DNA of 64,000 nucleotides from contig CM082578.2 in NCBI GenBank assembly GCA_040954595.2, positions 5,828,001 to 5,892,000 on the forward strand, in the 5' to 3' direction. Shown here piece by piece: positions 53,151 to 63,763 of the stretch. This DNA comes from Balanoglossus misakiensis (taxonomy: Eukaryota > Hemichordata). The position numbers and the translations under genes were made by a program. Each line of letters begins with the position of its first letter. The stretch's first letter is position 1. The notes beneath the pieces are model-generated. The model was not told the origin of the DNA and made no database searches. It saw only the letters and a list, made by a program, of their open reading frames with translations.

Positions 53151-53155
53151 TTTAC

Positions 53156-53329
53156 CTTTTCTGTCTTCAAATGTGATAACGATTGTATGGTCATCTTTCT
53201 TGTCGATGCTTCGAATATTCCCACCACCCGACCGCTTTTTATTTTCAAAGTACATCTCCAGTATATCTGTGTCAGTGTTGTTGGAAAATCCTGTGACTTG
53301 TACTGCTCCAGCTGCAACTTTGTCTGGAT
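53156..53329 (-). CDS. PARP14/DTX3L-type RRM exon (partial gene)
   Basis: The 174-base minus-strand exon runs from acceptor ..CTCCAACAG (ending 53330) to donor AAAAG|GTAAAT at 53155. It encodes two bases, 57 codons and one base. The product starts DPDKVAAGAVQVTGF, continues TDTDILEMYFENKKRSGGG and ends VITFEDRKG. The LEMYFENKKRSGGG signature is the beta1-alpha1 to beta2 part of the unusual RRM found in PARP10, PARP14 and DTX3L-like proteins. In such proteins it precedes macro or ART domains; none is seen nearby. These proteins act in ADP-ribosylation and innate immunity in vertebrates. The phase (2 bases in, 1 base out) means flanking exons are needed. They were not found between 52 and 57 kb, so it may be an orphan or long-intron exon. 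Confidence 0.7.
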
Positions 53330-53404
53330 CTGTTGGAGAATTGCATACGAAATGCCGCTATAAAAACTTGCATTACCCAACTAATTAATCGATCGCTCGA
53401 TCAG

Positions 53405-54145
53405 TTAAGGTGGCACTGCATGAAACCGTCGAGACTTTTTCAGAGGCCTATTTCTTATCAAAGAAAAAGTTAAAACCCCCATAAACCATATATATTCTGG
53501 AAGCTGAGATTTTGAACTTTTGTTTGAGTTGCAAATATTATTGATCCCCGGAAATGGTGGCGATTTTGGGTGAAAAAACCCATTTTTTGATATTATGTCA
53601 TGAAATTTAAAATAGGTAAAAAAGTTGACCATGCATCATGCATCTTAATATGTCATTCAAAACTAAAGTACACGTGCAAAAAAACGCTAATTTTGTTTTG
53701 CGTTATCTGCTTCCATTGAGGAGTAACAGCGTTTAAAAGTTAGATTTTCAGAAAATTTGATCAAATTCACGGTGAGTTGTATTGAATCAGAGTTTATTCC
53801 CGCCAGGGACACTTTATCGACAAACAAAACTAGCGTTTTGTTGGATGGGTCATACACAATTCCCTGTCAAAATTTGAGCAAATTCGGCCAACGCAGGGCG
53901 AAGCTATTTTAGTCCGAAGTTGTCAAGAGCAGCGAAAATGCAAACTGAGAAAAACGGCTATTTGCATTGTTGACACCTATTTGTTAAGCTGTGAACTCAT
54001 TCAGAAAAGTGCTATTTTAGGGTGATTATGCACCATTTCCGCCAAGACGTATTAGTCAGGTTGTGGGTCAGTATTAGGCCTACCGATTTATGTAAAAAAG
54101 TAAAATTTGGCAAAAATCATAACTTTTCATGCAATGCCACCTTAA
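53405..54145. mobile_element. 741-bp element with TTAA-bounded inverted ends
   Basis: The left end TTAAGGTGGCACTGCATGAA and the right end, the inverse of TTAAGGTGGCATTGCATGAA, match over 21 bp with one mismatch. Both begin with TTAA, which may be the target duplication of a piggyBac-type transposase. The inside has no open frame of note. It lies in the intron-like space just upstream (minus-strand sense) of the RRM exon. Confidence 0.75.
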
Positions 54146-54295
54146 TCAACCAACTAATTAGCTGGCTGACTACATGTAGGTAACCAACCAATTATTTAAT
54201 TAATTAATTAATTGATCAGTCAGTCAATCAATCTATTAATTAACTAATTAACTAACTAAAATAAATAAATGAATAAGTAATACAATGAATAAGTA

Positions 54296-54432
<137 letters not shown>

Positions 54433-54919
54433 ACATGCCATTTCCGTATGGCAGTATGACCACTGTACTTTTTCTACTTTTTTCAATTTATTCCAAGATA
54501 CTATAGTAATGAACGTGAAATGGATATGATCAGGACTTATATTAGTAAAGGCTTCCTGATGAGAATCACTCGGCCTGCTAATGAAGTATGTGCAAACATA
54601 AAACGTCAAGCTAAGCTTGTAGCATGGGTCTGGTGCAAATCAATGCACTCAATCTGACATCGTTTTTTATCACCCCCCCCCCCCCCGAGGCGTTTAGGGT
54701 GGAGCTAGCTGGCGACCGTGGTACACTACACCCGTAAACATACAAGAGTGACCAAAGTTCAAACTAAACGACCCAACATAAGAATTCATTGTTCCCACCG
54801 CTTCTACTTGAAACATACCAGAGTAGCCAAAGATCGAAATAAAGCAAACATAAGTTCGAACCGGTCTCCGGTCTTTTCTCCTGCTAATTAAAACTTCCGA
54901 TTTCACTTGTGCATATTAC

Positions 54920-55630
54920 CTAAAGTTTCGTCTTCCTTTGCTCGTTCCTCTTTTGCTTCACTTTAGGTGGAGTGGAATGTGTAGGTGGACGCTGTTCTCC
55001 ATGCTGAAGCTGGTCTTGGTATTCGGTGAGCTGACCTTCTGAAGCGGTTTGCTCTACGCCAGTTCCAGTCAAGTTTTGCATACTGTGCCATCCTTCTGGT
55101 GACTGCGAATACCCATACCATGAACCATGCCGTGGCCATAAGTGTTGTTGCTGATTCAGTGCTGGGGTAGAGCCGTACACCGACGGCATACAGTATGGTT
55201 GAGGGAATGTAGGTTGTCGTTGACTGAATTGGGAATAAGGAGACCACGGGTAATAAAATGGACTATGTTCGTTGTATTGCATGGTTCCGATCGGGTAGTG
55301 GTATTGGTTTTGTTGTTGTTGTTGTTGTTGATGTTGCTGCTGCTGTGGCGACTGCCACAGTTGGTGTGCTTCCTCATGATCATGTTGCATTTGGTAATGG
55401 GTGTCAGAATCTGTCATATGTTGGTATGTTTCACACTTGTAACCTGAGCACTGTTCCTGCCTCTGACACTGTGGCGATGGCTGTTCTGCTTCTTGATCTC
55501 CCTGCGCCATCTGTGAATCTTGCACGTTGCCATCTTCCCCCCGATTTACATCAGACTGCCGCTGGTCTCTGGCCTTCCTGTCCTCCATTTGCTTTTCTAG
55601 TTCACCGCCCACCTCATTCCGCTTCTGCAT
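54920..55630 (-). CDS. Gln/Tyr-rich prion-like terminal exon
   Basis: A minus-strand frame of about 236 codons ends at TAG 54922-54920. It starts either at ATG 55630 or, more likely, after the acceptor GTGCGTATGCAG at 55625. The first 40 residues are charged (KQMEDRKARDQRQ, coiled-coil-like). A Gln-rich middle has a Q4-H-Q7 run at about residues 96-107, followed by a Tyr/Pro/Ser/Gln-rich stretch (YYPWSPYSQFSQRQPTFPQP, then WYGYSQSPEGW). The end is basic (KVKQKRNEQRKTKL). This composition is that of prion-like low-complexity regions of RNA-binding or transcription factors. No folded domain is present. The stop codon's last base abuts a consensus-like donor (TAG|GTAATA). It is on the same strand as the RRM exon, 1.6 kb upstream of it, but the stop argues against direct joining. 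Confidence 0.6.
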   Translation of the reverse strand: MQKRNEVGGELEKQMEDRKARDQRQSDVNRGEDGNVQDSQMAQGDQEAEQPSPQCQRQEQCSGYKCETYQHMTDSDTHYQMQHDHEEAHQLWQSPQQQQHQQQQQQQNQYHYPIGTMQYNEHSPFYYPWSPYSQFSQRQPTFPQPYCMPSVYGSTPALNQQQHLWPRHGSWYGYSQSPEGWHSMQNLTGTGVEQTASEGQLTEYQDQLQHGEQRPPTHSTPPKVKQKRNEQRKTKL

Positions 55631-57109
55631 ACGCACAATTAAGAAACAATCAATTCAACATTTTTTTCACATGCGCATAGGTGGGGAAATCTTACAGGCA
55701 ACTACGAGTTTATTGAAAAGTCAGTGTCACAACTAAAATGCATATTAAGACTTGCAGAAACGGTCTTTTATATCACGTAAATGCAAGTAAATCGTGAGAG
55801 ATGGTATTTTACCACTGCAAGCCCAGAGATAATTGTGAAATATTGGTGTTGGCATTGTTCAGTGTCTCAAATTAAGCTGACTGAATCAAAACCGCAGTAT
55901 TGATTTGGCTTGTATCCGCCTATATAAAAAACAACGGTAAACCATAAATATCTGTTAAGGTTTTTTGACGGACAGTCATGATAACACTCACTGTTAACCT
56001 CAAAATGAGCTCATTTGCCACTCAAATGACACGTCACCCATTTGACATTTGACCAACTGATTACTAGTATTTGCCCATAGTCTGGTTGCGGAAAACAAGT
56101 TCGAACGTCACTACATATGAAATACACATACATTGTTACCTCTGTTAAGCAAACGCAAGCTGATAGCCAGCCATTTTATTCTGATTAGCTGTTGTTCTGT
56201 GTATCCTGTAGATATATCGCCGAGTCGGCTTCAAAGTCTGATTCCCGTTTCTTGTGGATGTCATGCTGTATACATGACGCACATATCGTAGTCGAAGTTT
56301 CAACAATACGCCATTAGCAATAACTCGTCTAGTCTTATCACATTACCCAACTTCATGATATGGCGGACGTTGAAACGATTAATCCTCTTTCGTTTCCTTG
56401 CATGGAGATACACTGTACGGTAATCTGTCTTAGAAAATTGCACTAATGCATCTATTTAACCCTGGAAGAGACCAAGCTTGCGAATGCTTTGTCCGCATAA
56501 ATGTTCATAAAGTAACCTCGCTGCTGTCAAAGGGGTCGAACTTTAATGGCGACTCTTCGCTTGATGCAGACTCTTAGCTTCTTCCGGTACACAGTACAAT
56601 TAATACGCTTGTCATGTGCAGAATAGGAACTATTTTGTGATTATGATATAGCGAAACATATGAGTAAATTAAACTCTATGAAACAGCATTATCGTGTTTG
56701 CATATTGCTTGTTTCACTAACACATTATAATTGGGGTGTTGTTGTTGTTTTGACAAAAACAACGAAGTCGAAATGTGAAATGTAAACTATTTATGGCAAA
56801 GTAGTTCCAGCCGTTATAGGTAAACATGTACAATATCTTTACGGTAAAAGTACGGGGATCTCCCTTTTGCAGTCAGCAATATTGAGATACAATGATATGT
56901 TGATCCATGCCCGTACGCATGCGTTGATAAACAAGTTGCTATGCAAATGGCGGTTAAGCTTCTTTGTTCTGCAAATAAAGTCAAGCCAACATAACCATAT
57001 TCTAACTTTAATTTCTTTATACATCTATTTGCAACAGAGAGAAAGAGAGGGGGAGACAGACAGAGACGGTAGAGGGGGAGTTATGTAAATGTAAATATAA
57101 AAAAAAGCT
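55631..57109. other. No supported gene
   Basis: If the Gln-rich exon has upstream exons they should lie here or beyond. A minus-strand stretch near 56520-56570 reads SEESPLKFDPFDSSE before a weak donor (GTTACT), but lacks a proper acceptor, so it is not called. Confidence 0.35.
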
Positions 57110-58262
57110 GGTTTACGACTTTATCAAGAAAAACGCAAGATTAAAATGGAAACATTGCATGGGGACTATGAGAAAGGGGGCCTGAAGTGTGTCAACATTG
57201 ACAGGCAGATCAAAGCCTTACATGCTGTTTGGGTTAAACGACTAATATCAGGCAAAGGTAACACATGGGCAGCTATACCCTGGTACTATATGCAGATTGA
57301 TGAAAATTGTAATCTCTTTCAACAAAAGATCTTTTGGGATTCGTTGCCAAGAGTCTTAGAATCTGCAGTTCCTGAGTTTTATACAGATATCTTGAATGCT
57401 TGGTACAAAGTGTGTTGTAAAGTTGAAAGACACAGAAATATGAAAGTGCAATGGTGTGACAAATTTAATTTCTTTTTTTTTTAAATCATTGAGCAATTAT
57501 AATTATGGTATATGGAATGAAGTTAATTTCATTCCCTTAGAAAATGTAACGTGCAAGGTTTTTTTTATCAGAGCATGTCACCAAACTACACAGATTCCAA
57601 CAAACTCATTAAGTGGTTTTCATCATTGAATGTGAATGGTCACACAAGATTATAAAGATTTAATTTGGAAGCATATTTATATAGTAACAGAAGAAACCAA
57701 ACTAAGAGAATTTCAATGGAAGTTATTACATAGGCTGTTGCCATGTAGAAAATATTTATTTTACTGGAAAAAAAGTAAGTTCTTTGGACTGTGAGCTTTG
57801 TAAAGTCCCGATTCTCTTGAACATAGGTATTTGCATTGTTTTTTGGCAAAGGATCTTTGGAAGAGAATCAACAATACAGTTCAACAAAGTATCGACAAAA
57901 CGTTTAAACTACAGAATTGTGATATAATTTTCACTTGTTATACAAACAAAAGCTTCTCAAGAATGGAAGAAAACATTGTAAATCTGTTAATTTTAATTGG
58001 TAAGTGGTGTATCAACAAATACTGGTTGCTTGACAAGAATATTCCTTTAATTATCATGTTAAAGTGTGAGTTTAGACAGAGGTATAAAGTAGATATAAAA
58101 AAAACTACAATAACAGCGACAGATTAAATATTTTTGAGAGACTTCTTTCATACATGTAAAATTTTGAACTAGTTATTTTCCTATTGATTTGTACATGGTA
58201 TTCTTTTGATGTACACTTTTGTAGTTATGAAACCTTTTGCAATCATATTTTAATAAAAGAAA
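57110..58262 (+). mobile_element. Degraded LINE 3' portion, L1/Tx1-like, plus strand
   Basis: The first frame (57146-57484) encodes HGDYEKGGLKCVNIDRQIKA, then WVKRLISGKGNTWAAIPWYY and VPEFYTDILNAWYKVC. This is the KGGLK..I..QIKAL..WVKRL signature of the post-polymerase region of L1/Tx1-type LINEs. After frameshifts, a stretch near 57650-57780 reads DYKDLIWKHIYIV and REFQWKLLHRLLPCRKYLFY. The last frame (57831-58127) gives the terminal HCFLAKDLWKRI and LLILIGKWCINKYW region. An AATAAAAGAAAAAAAA end follows at about 58250. It is 5'-truncated and inactive, and overlaps in family position with the minus-strand copy at 52.6-53.1 kb. Confidence 0.8.
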
Positions 58263-59944
58263 AAAAATGTTAATATAAATTGTATCACCCACCGTTACAT
58301 ACATTCAATAATAACGATATAGGCCTAAACATAGTTTTCCTCTACGCAAGATCCAAATATCTTACAAAATTTGGCCGCATCACATTGCCTACTTTTTTAA
58401 GCTTTCCCGAAGCACGTGTTTAACTTATTATTGTTATGTGCTGTAAATTTCAACCAAAATTTCAAACTTTGTACAGACGGATTGAATGTTACCCAATGTT
58501 ATTAACCAATTATAAATTCACAAAATCTAATGACAAAGAAAAAAAAAGCACTCGTAGAATGTCAAATTCCTGAACAAGTCTTAACCGTCTTGGTAGTCAT
58601 TTACCCGTGGTATAAAATCACAAAAGTTAATCATAAAACAAAGACAAAATATATGCGTGTTGTAGTGTTTAACATTTCAGAATGATAAGCCTTAACAGTC
58701 CTGGGTATATATAAAATCCCACAATTTGAATACAAGGTATATGTATATGTGATATAGGCAAAAAGTGGACAGCACATGCAGATGAAAAACTATTTCTGAC
58801 AATTGCGGAGGGCATAAAGAATAAAGCTATTTTGAAAACGTATCTTTATAGTGGTGAGTCCCCCTGGTGGGACCCGTGTTAATTAAGTAGTTCATCTTCT
58901 CAGCATTAGAGCAAATTTTCTGGGGGGGGGGGGGGGAAAGATTTACGTTCTTAACATGTCTTGTTTGTGCTAAAATTTGTCGACTCTAATAGATATTAAG
59001 ACGTAGGATATTAGTCTGTATGAGTGCCCAAACTGCGTATACCGAAATGTTAAATTTACCAAGGAAATCAGAAAACATACTTTTGTATTGTCCATATGTG
59101 ATTCTATATTTCTGCTATAGCTACACGAGCCTCTCCTTGTTTAAATGCTACGAATAAACCCACATAGGCCTATGGAGTGTAGTTCGTGCCAAAATTAGCA
59201 CCCCACATTTCGATAAGACTAGTCACTTTTCGAACCCATATGTCAAACATATGGTGACAGTGTTTATCCGCTACCGAGGCTGTAGATACTGATAATAAGG
59301 CCTCTGTCTGTTGACACTTGAGACAAAATTTTGTTCAAAATACTATTGACACTGTTGTAAATTCTGTCATAACGTTTCGAGAATAAGGTTCTTCTCAGAG
59401 TATCGAACGTTGGAACACAATCCACTAGCATTGCAATCCCATGGTAGGAAGGCCATTGTTGTATGTCACTCTGAGACTGTGAATGTTTTTTCGTGCTATA
59501 CAGCCACCATAAATATGAAAAATACATATAAGTACAAAAAGTGCGAAATAGACAAATTTCATAAATTATTACAATTTGGAAATTTGTGAGTAGGCTTAGG
59601 CCTATATATGTTTTCGTGTGCATAGAATTTACACATCAGCGTCATCTGTCAATGTTTTTGAAAAATAACATAGCCACGATATTTGTGTTGAGACTTGACA
59701 TTTAAAATCTTACCCCCGAGAAGACAGGTGGTATCTTAGATTTTAAGCAATTCTTATATCGTGTAGAACCTAACTACATCATAAAACCCAACGTTGCACC
59801 TGACCTGCCAATCTGAGGTATGTATGCTGACCGGGGTCACAATAAGTTGAAAGGTCACACGAAGCAAACGTGATTCTGGCTACAGTCTGCTGCTAGTATA
59901 TCTGGATCTTGATCGATCGCTCAGCCACACTTCGGCGATAGCTG
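58263..59944. other. Intergenic stretch left of the aldo-keto reductase
   Basis: A run of 15 G lies at 58922-58936. A minus-strand frame (59264-59623) with PSYHGIAMLVDCVPTFDTL in it is unassigned. No supported gene. Confidence 0.4.
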
Positions 59945-60144
59945 CACGTGACCTTGCTTGCAGATAGATTGGGGGCGGGTATATGAGTCTAGACTAACTG
60001 TTTATAGCGCCTACCTATACCTCCGCGCACTACATTCGTGTTGATCTCTCGCTATCTGAACTCGCCAATCGTCAAGCCCTACTTCCGCTTGTAATTGTAC
60101 CGCCTGACACATACATGTACGATACCTCGTGTTGATCTCTCGCT
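59945..60144 (+). promoter_or_regulatory. Candidate promoter / 5' region of the aldo-keto reductase
   Basis: In order: CACGTG (59945-59950) overlapping TGACCTTGC (59949-59957, the TGACnnnGC core of an antioxidant response element), GGGGCGGG (59972-59979, GC-box) and GTATATGAG (TATA-like), about 190-240 bases before the start codon. An 18-base direct repeat, TCGTGTTGATCTCTCGCT, occurs at 60036-60053 and 60127-60144. Antioxidant-response control would fit a detoxifying reductase, but single short motifs are common by chance. Confidence 0.35.
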
Positions 60145-60187
60145 GAAAATCTCTCCCTCCAACGCTAGCGGGATATTCTTTTAAAGA

Positions 60188-60521
60188 ATGACAACGCAAA
60201 TTCCGTCACTGACACTAAATAATGGCATCAACATGCCGCAAGTTGGCCTTGGAACATTTCTGGTGAGTATATGTTTGTTCATACCATGCACTGTGTAGCA
60301 TTTAGAAGCAAAGCGGACAAAATACGGCAATGCAATGTTGCATGCGGAATGACCTTGAAACGATTTTAGCACATGTAGTATTTGTAGAAATGGTGGTATC
60401 CTTAAATGTTATAAGTGTTGGTTTTATGGCGGCTTAAAAGTGCAAAGGGGCACAGAAATGATTATGATATGGGTGTGTTGTTGTTGTTGTTGTTGACGTA
60501 TTGCTACTGCTGTCGGTGTCG

Positions 60522-60563
<42 letters not shown>

Positions 60564-63500
60564 TTGCATATTAAAATTGATCATTAACTCGACTAATTTC
60601 TTGTTGAATGGAAAAACAGCGTACCACGATAAATTCAATCCATTTTCGATTGACCTAAGTTTTCAAAATTCAACAACTGGCTAAGCAAATGATTGAACAG
60701 TCATTTTTGGGGGGCCGCTGTTTATCTGGTGGCTGCAGGTAGGAACATTGGAATGCTGGTAGTTATCCTTGGTACAGATAATAACATGTTAGTAAATGTT
60801 TCAGATGAAACCCGAAGAAACTGTAGAGGCTGTGAAGGCTGCGATAAACATCGGATATAGACACATCGATACTGCATACGTTTATCAAAATGAAGAACAG
60901 ATTGGCCAAGCAATCCAAGAAGTTCTGGCAGAAGGTGTTGTCAAACGGGAAGACCTCTTTATTGTCACTAAGGTAGGTTGGCAGAGTATCAATTACAGAC
61001 ATGCGTACCAGGGAAATATCAATTCCATGGTGCGGTTTTGAGGAATTATTAGTATCAATTCAAACGCTGAGCTGGAAACAATCAACAGGACAGTGCTTTT
61101 TAAAATAGTCTTCACTCGTAACGGATCAATGAGATGCCTTCGTGTTTTCACATTACTGAGTTTTCATTTGTTTATCTAACTTTACTATCGCCAGCTTTAT
61201 GGTCAATTCTTATCCCCGGAGCATGTTCGGGAAGGTTTTGACCAATCATTGAAGATGCTGAAAGTTGACTACATTGACCTATATTTAATGCATACCCCAT
61301 ATGCACTCAAGGTACGTATAGGACTGATTTGAAATGTGTCTCCAGCCTGACTGTCGTTACCGCCTAACAGTCGAGGGAGACCTCCCCCAACTTGTAGCCT
61401 TACAAAGTGGTATTGTTATCCAACGATTACGCTCTGCCTTTTACACTCATTTTAATCTGTCTTTGAACGGCGACTGCGAGATTTTATGTAAATATCACTA
61501 CACGAACCTGACGCATTCTTCAGAATTTTATCACTGACAGCCTTTTTTTTGTAATGCGACGCTTGACTGACACGACTTGTATATTCGATTTCTCCCAGTA
61601 TGACAGGTCTACACTGTGGCCAAAAAATGAGAAGGGGGAATTCCTCACGGAGATAGTTGACTACGTGGACACATGGAAAGTAGGTATATTCTAAGACATT
61701 TAACCCTTTCATCGCCATGGCCAAGTCCAACCATGGTATGTCATACCACGGTGACCGTGGTCATACCAATGTCTATATGTGACCCACATACAATGTATCA
61801 AGGACTTACTATTGGCAATTTCATGTGTGTGAGGAGAACGACTGAACGACTGACTCAACTGGCGTACGTTGAACCACTTTTGAAAGAAAGGTAAATGTTT
61901 GTACTTGCACACGTTCACCTGATTAGATTTGATAGGCGTTACTTTGATAGAAATAAATTTATCAAATATTGTTTTTCCTGATAGTCGTTGTGGGGACAGG
62001 AATAGCAGTATTGCATTTGCACAGAAGCATTACTGATAGCAATGCGGGCCGGGGGATTGTGTGTTGTCTCAAATTTCTGCTTTATTTTACGGTTGATTTA
62101 CTTTTATATTTGGTGATACATTTCAGCAAAAGAATACTTCCCCACCCCCGGACCCAGGTATACCTCGAGATATCGACCAGTTCCCGACATCTGTCGTGCA
62201 CTGGAGTTGAACAGGTCAAAATCTGAAAAAAATGGAGTCAACCTGGCCCCCTTTACCGATAATAGAACCGGTCTACTGAGTGTTAGTGTTAACTGAAATT
62301 TAACATTAGCCTAATCCTTTTCTCTTTCTGTTACCAGATTACTGATATGATTATTCGCGGGGTCATTTATTTTTAAATGTTTGTGCAATGTTCTGCCTTC
62401 ACATGATAGGAAATGGAAAAACTGGTGGACGAAGGTCTGGTCAAGGCAATTGGGGTCTCTAACTTCAACTCCAAACAGATAGAACGAATTCTGCTCTCTG
62501 CCAAACACAAGCCTGTGGTCAACGAAGTACGTATATTGAGATAGGTGCATGATTCGCTCTTCCACGAATTTACAATTGTCAATACACCCAGTTACAACTT
62601 GCCTTGTGTTTTATTTGCCTGGAGATACCTATGATTTCATGATTACGTTTTATCTTGCAGATCGAAGTACATCCATATTTTGTGAGAAAAAAGCTGATCA
62701 AGTTCTGCCAATCGAATGGAATAGCTGTGACGGCCTTCTGTTCATTAGGCGCACCTGCTCATCCAAAGTACAGCGTAACATACATACTCTATAGTATAAA
62801 TACAAAGTAACTGATTTCACTTGGTATGCTTTGAGGCTTACTCGCCCAGGTTTGCCAGAATAGTCCGGCGAACCCAGAATGTCCACTCTCTGCTCCACAC
62901 ATTCAGCCACGTTTATAATATTCTGTTATTGCCCAAAATATATAATGTATAGCATAAGGTATGATATGAGTATGATTATTGTATAATGTGATATATTGAT
63001 ATGTACGGTATGGTGTATAGGCCTACATGTAGGAATAAGATGTATCGACTCCTTTATCTTTTGTGGACAGCTTAGTTGAAAACGTTCCCAAGTTTATGGA
63101 TGACTCTGTGGTGAAAGCTATCGCTAAAAAGTACCAGAAATCGCCAGCACAAGTTCTTCTTCGATACTCAATCAACCTTGGATGTGTTGTCATACCCAAG
63201 AGTGTCAATCCTGACCACATGAAAGAAAACACTCAGGTATTTTGAAATGAATATCGGTTATGAGGTCATAAGAACTCTTCTCCGTCGAAGCTTCAGAAAC
63301 AACCATCGTCGTCATCGTATTCGTTGTAGTATAAAATATTCTCTCAGAGTAGAGATTAACCTGTAAAATATAACGTATGCTGTCGCAATTACTAGTACTA
63401 TGTAATAAACACAAACCATCAATAGTGGACAGAACCCCATTGCGTATATATACTCACAGCGCAATGGTAAAATCAGAAAGTCTGTTTCATCGTGTGTTTC

Positions 63501-63763
63501 CTTTGTAGTAAATTTGTAATGCCTCAACATGCCCTCACTCACACGATCTTGGTGCATCAATACATTGGAGCAAAACACCGATTTTATCCCCCCCCCCTCC
63601 ACCCCCCCCCCCCCCCCAAAAAAAGTTATAGCAGGGCAGACCAGATAATCATTCTTGATCATTCTATCCGCAGATATTTGATTTTGAACTGGACCAAGAA
63701 GACATGGCAACCTTAGAGAAACACAATCGTGGCAAGCCCATTTCTAGGTATTGGCAAAGGTAG
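60188..63763 (+). CDS. Aldo-keto reductase, AKR1-like, eight exons
   Basis: NAD(P)H-dependent reductase of carbonyl compounds, a soluble (alpha/beta)8 barrel. Exons: 60188-60262, 60805-60972, 61195-61311, 61599-61679, 62410-62526, 62661-62767, 63071-63236 and 63674 onward. All introns are GT..AG and the joined frame is continuous. The start ATG gives [20 protein letters not shown]. The catalytic tetrad is present: Asp47 and Tyr52 ([18 protein letters not shown]), Lys81 (FIVTK) and His114 (DLYLMHTP). The cofactor motifs GVSNFN (162-167) and VVIPKSV are kept. Two usual nicotinamide contacts differ: Gln is Glu186 (VVNEIEVHPY) and Tyr is Phe212 (TAFCSLG). The loop after CSLGAPAHP is several residues shorter than usual. 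The frame reaches TAG at 63761-63763, giving 306 residues, against about 310-325 for the family. That TAG overlaps a perfect donor (CAAAG|GTAGGT at 63760), so a last exon beyond the window is equally possible. Substrate is unknown. Confidence 0.93.
60474..60562. repeat. (TTG)n microsatellite in intron 1
   Basis: Two TTG runs, the second of about eleven perfect units, inside intron 1 of the aldo-keto reductase. Confidence 0.9.
62128..62224. mobile_element. Decayed copy of the 37.5-kb foldback palindrome
   Basis: The blocks CCACCCCCGGACCCAGGTAT, ACCTCGAGAT, GACCAGTTC, TGGAGTTGAACAGGTCAAAA follow the same order as in the 141-bp palindromes at 37552 and 37866. The right arm is cut short after GGTCAAAATCTG and much of the loop is deleted. 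It lies in intron 4 of the aldo-keto reductase. Confidence 0.65.
63588..63618. repeat. Paired C-tracts in intron 7
   Basis: A run of 10 C (63588-63597) and one of 17 C (63602-63618) a few bases apart, 55 bases before the last visible exon. Confidence 0.9.

Noticed and set aside
56517-56575. Minus-strand peptide SEESPLKFDPFDSSE as a possible exon upstream of the Gln-rich exon
   Set aside because: Donor GTTACT is non-consensus and no proper acceptor precedes it.
59264-59623. 119-codon minus-strand frame with PSYHGIAMLVDCVPTFDTL
   Set aside because: Looks vaguely like a retroelement tail but lacks any signature I can name.
61705-61775. Imperfect hairpin (GGTATG..ACCACGGT/ACCGTGGT..CATACC) in intron 4 of the reductase
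   Set aside because: Short and imperfect; no link to a known element or RNA.
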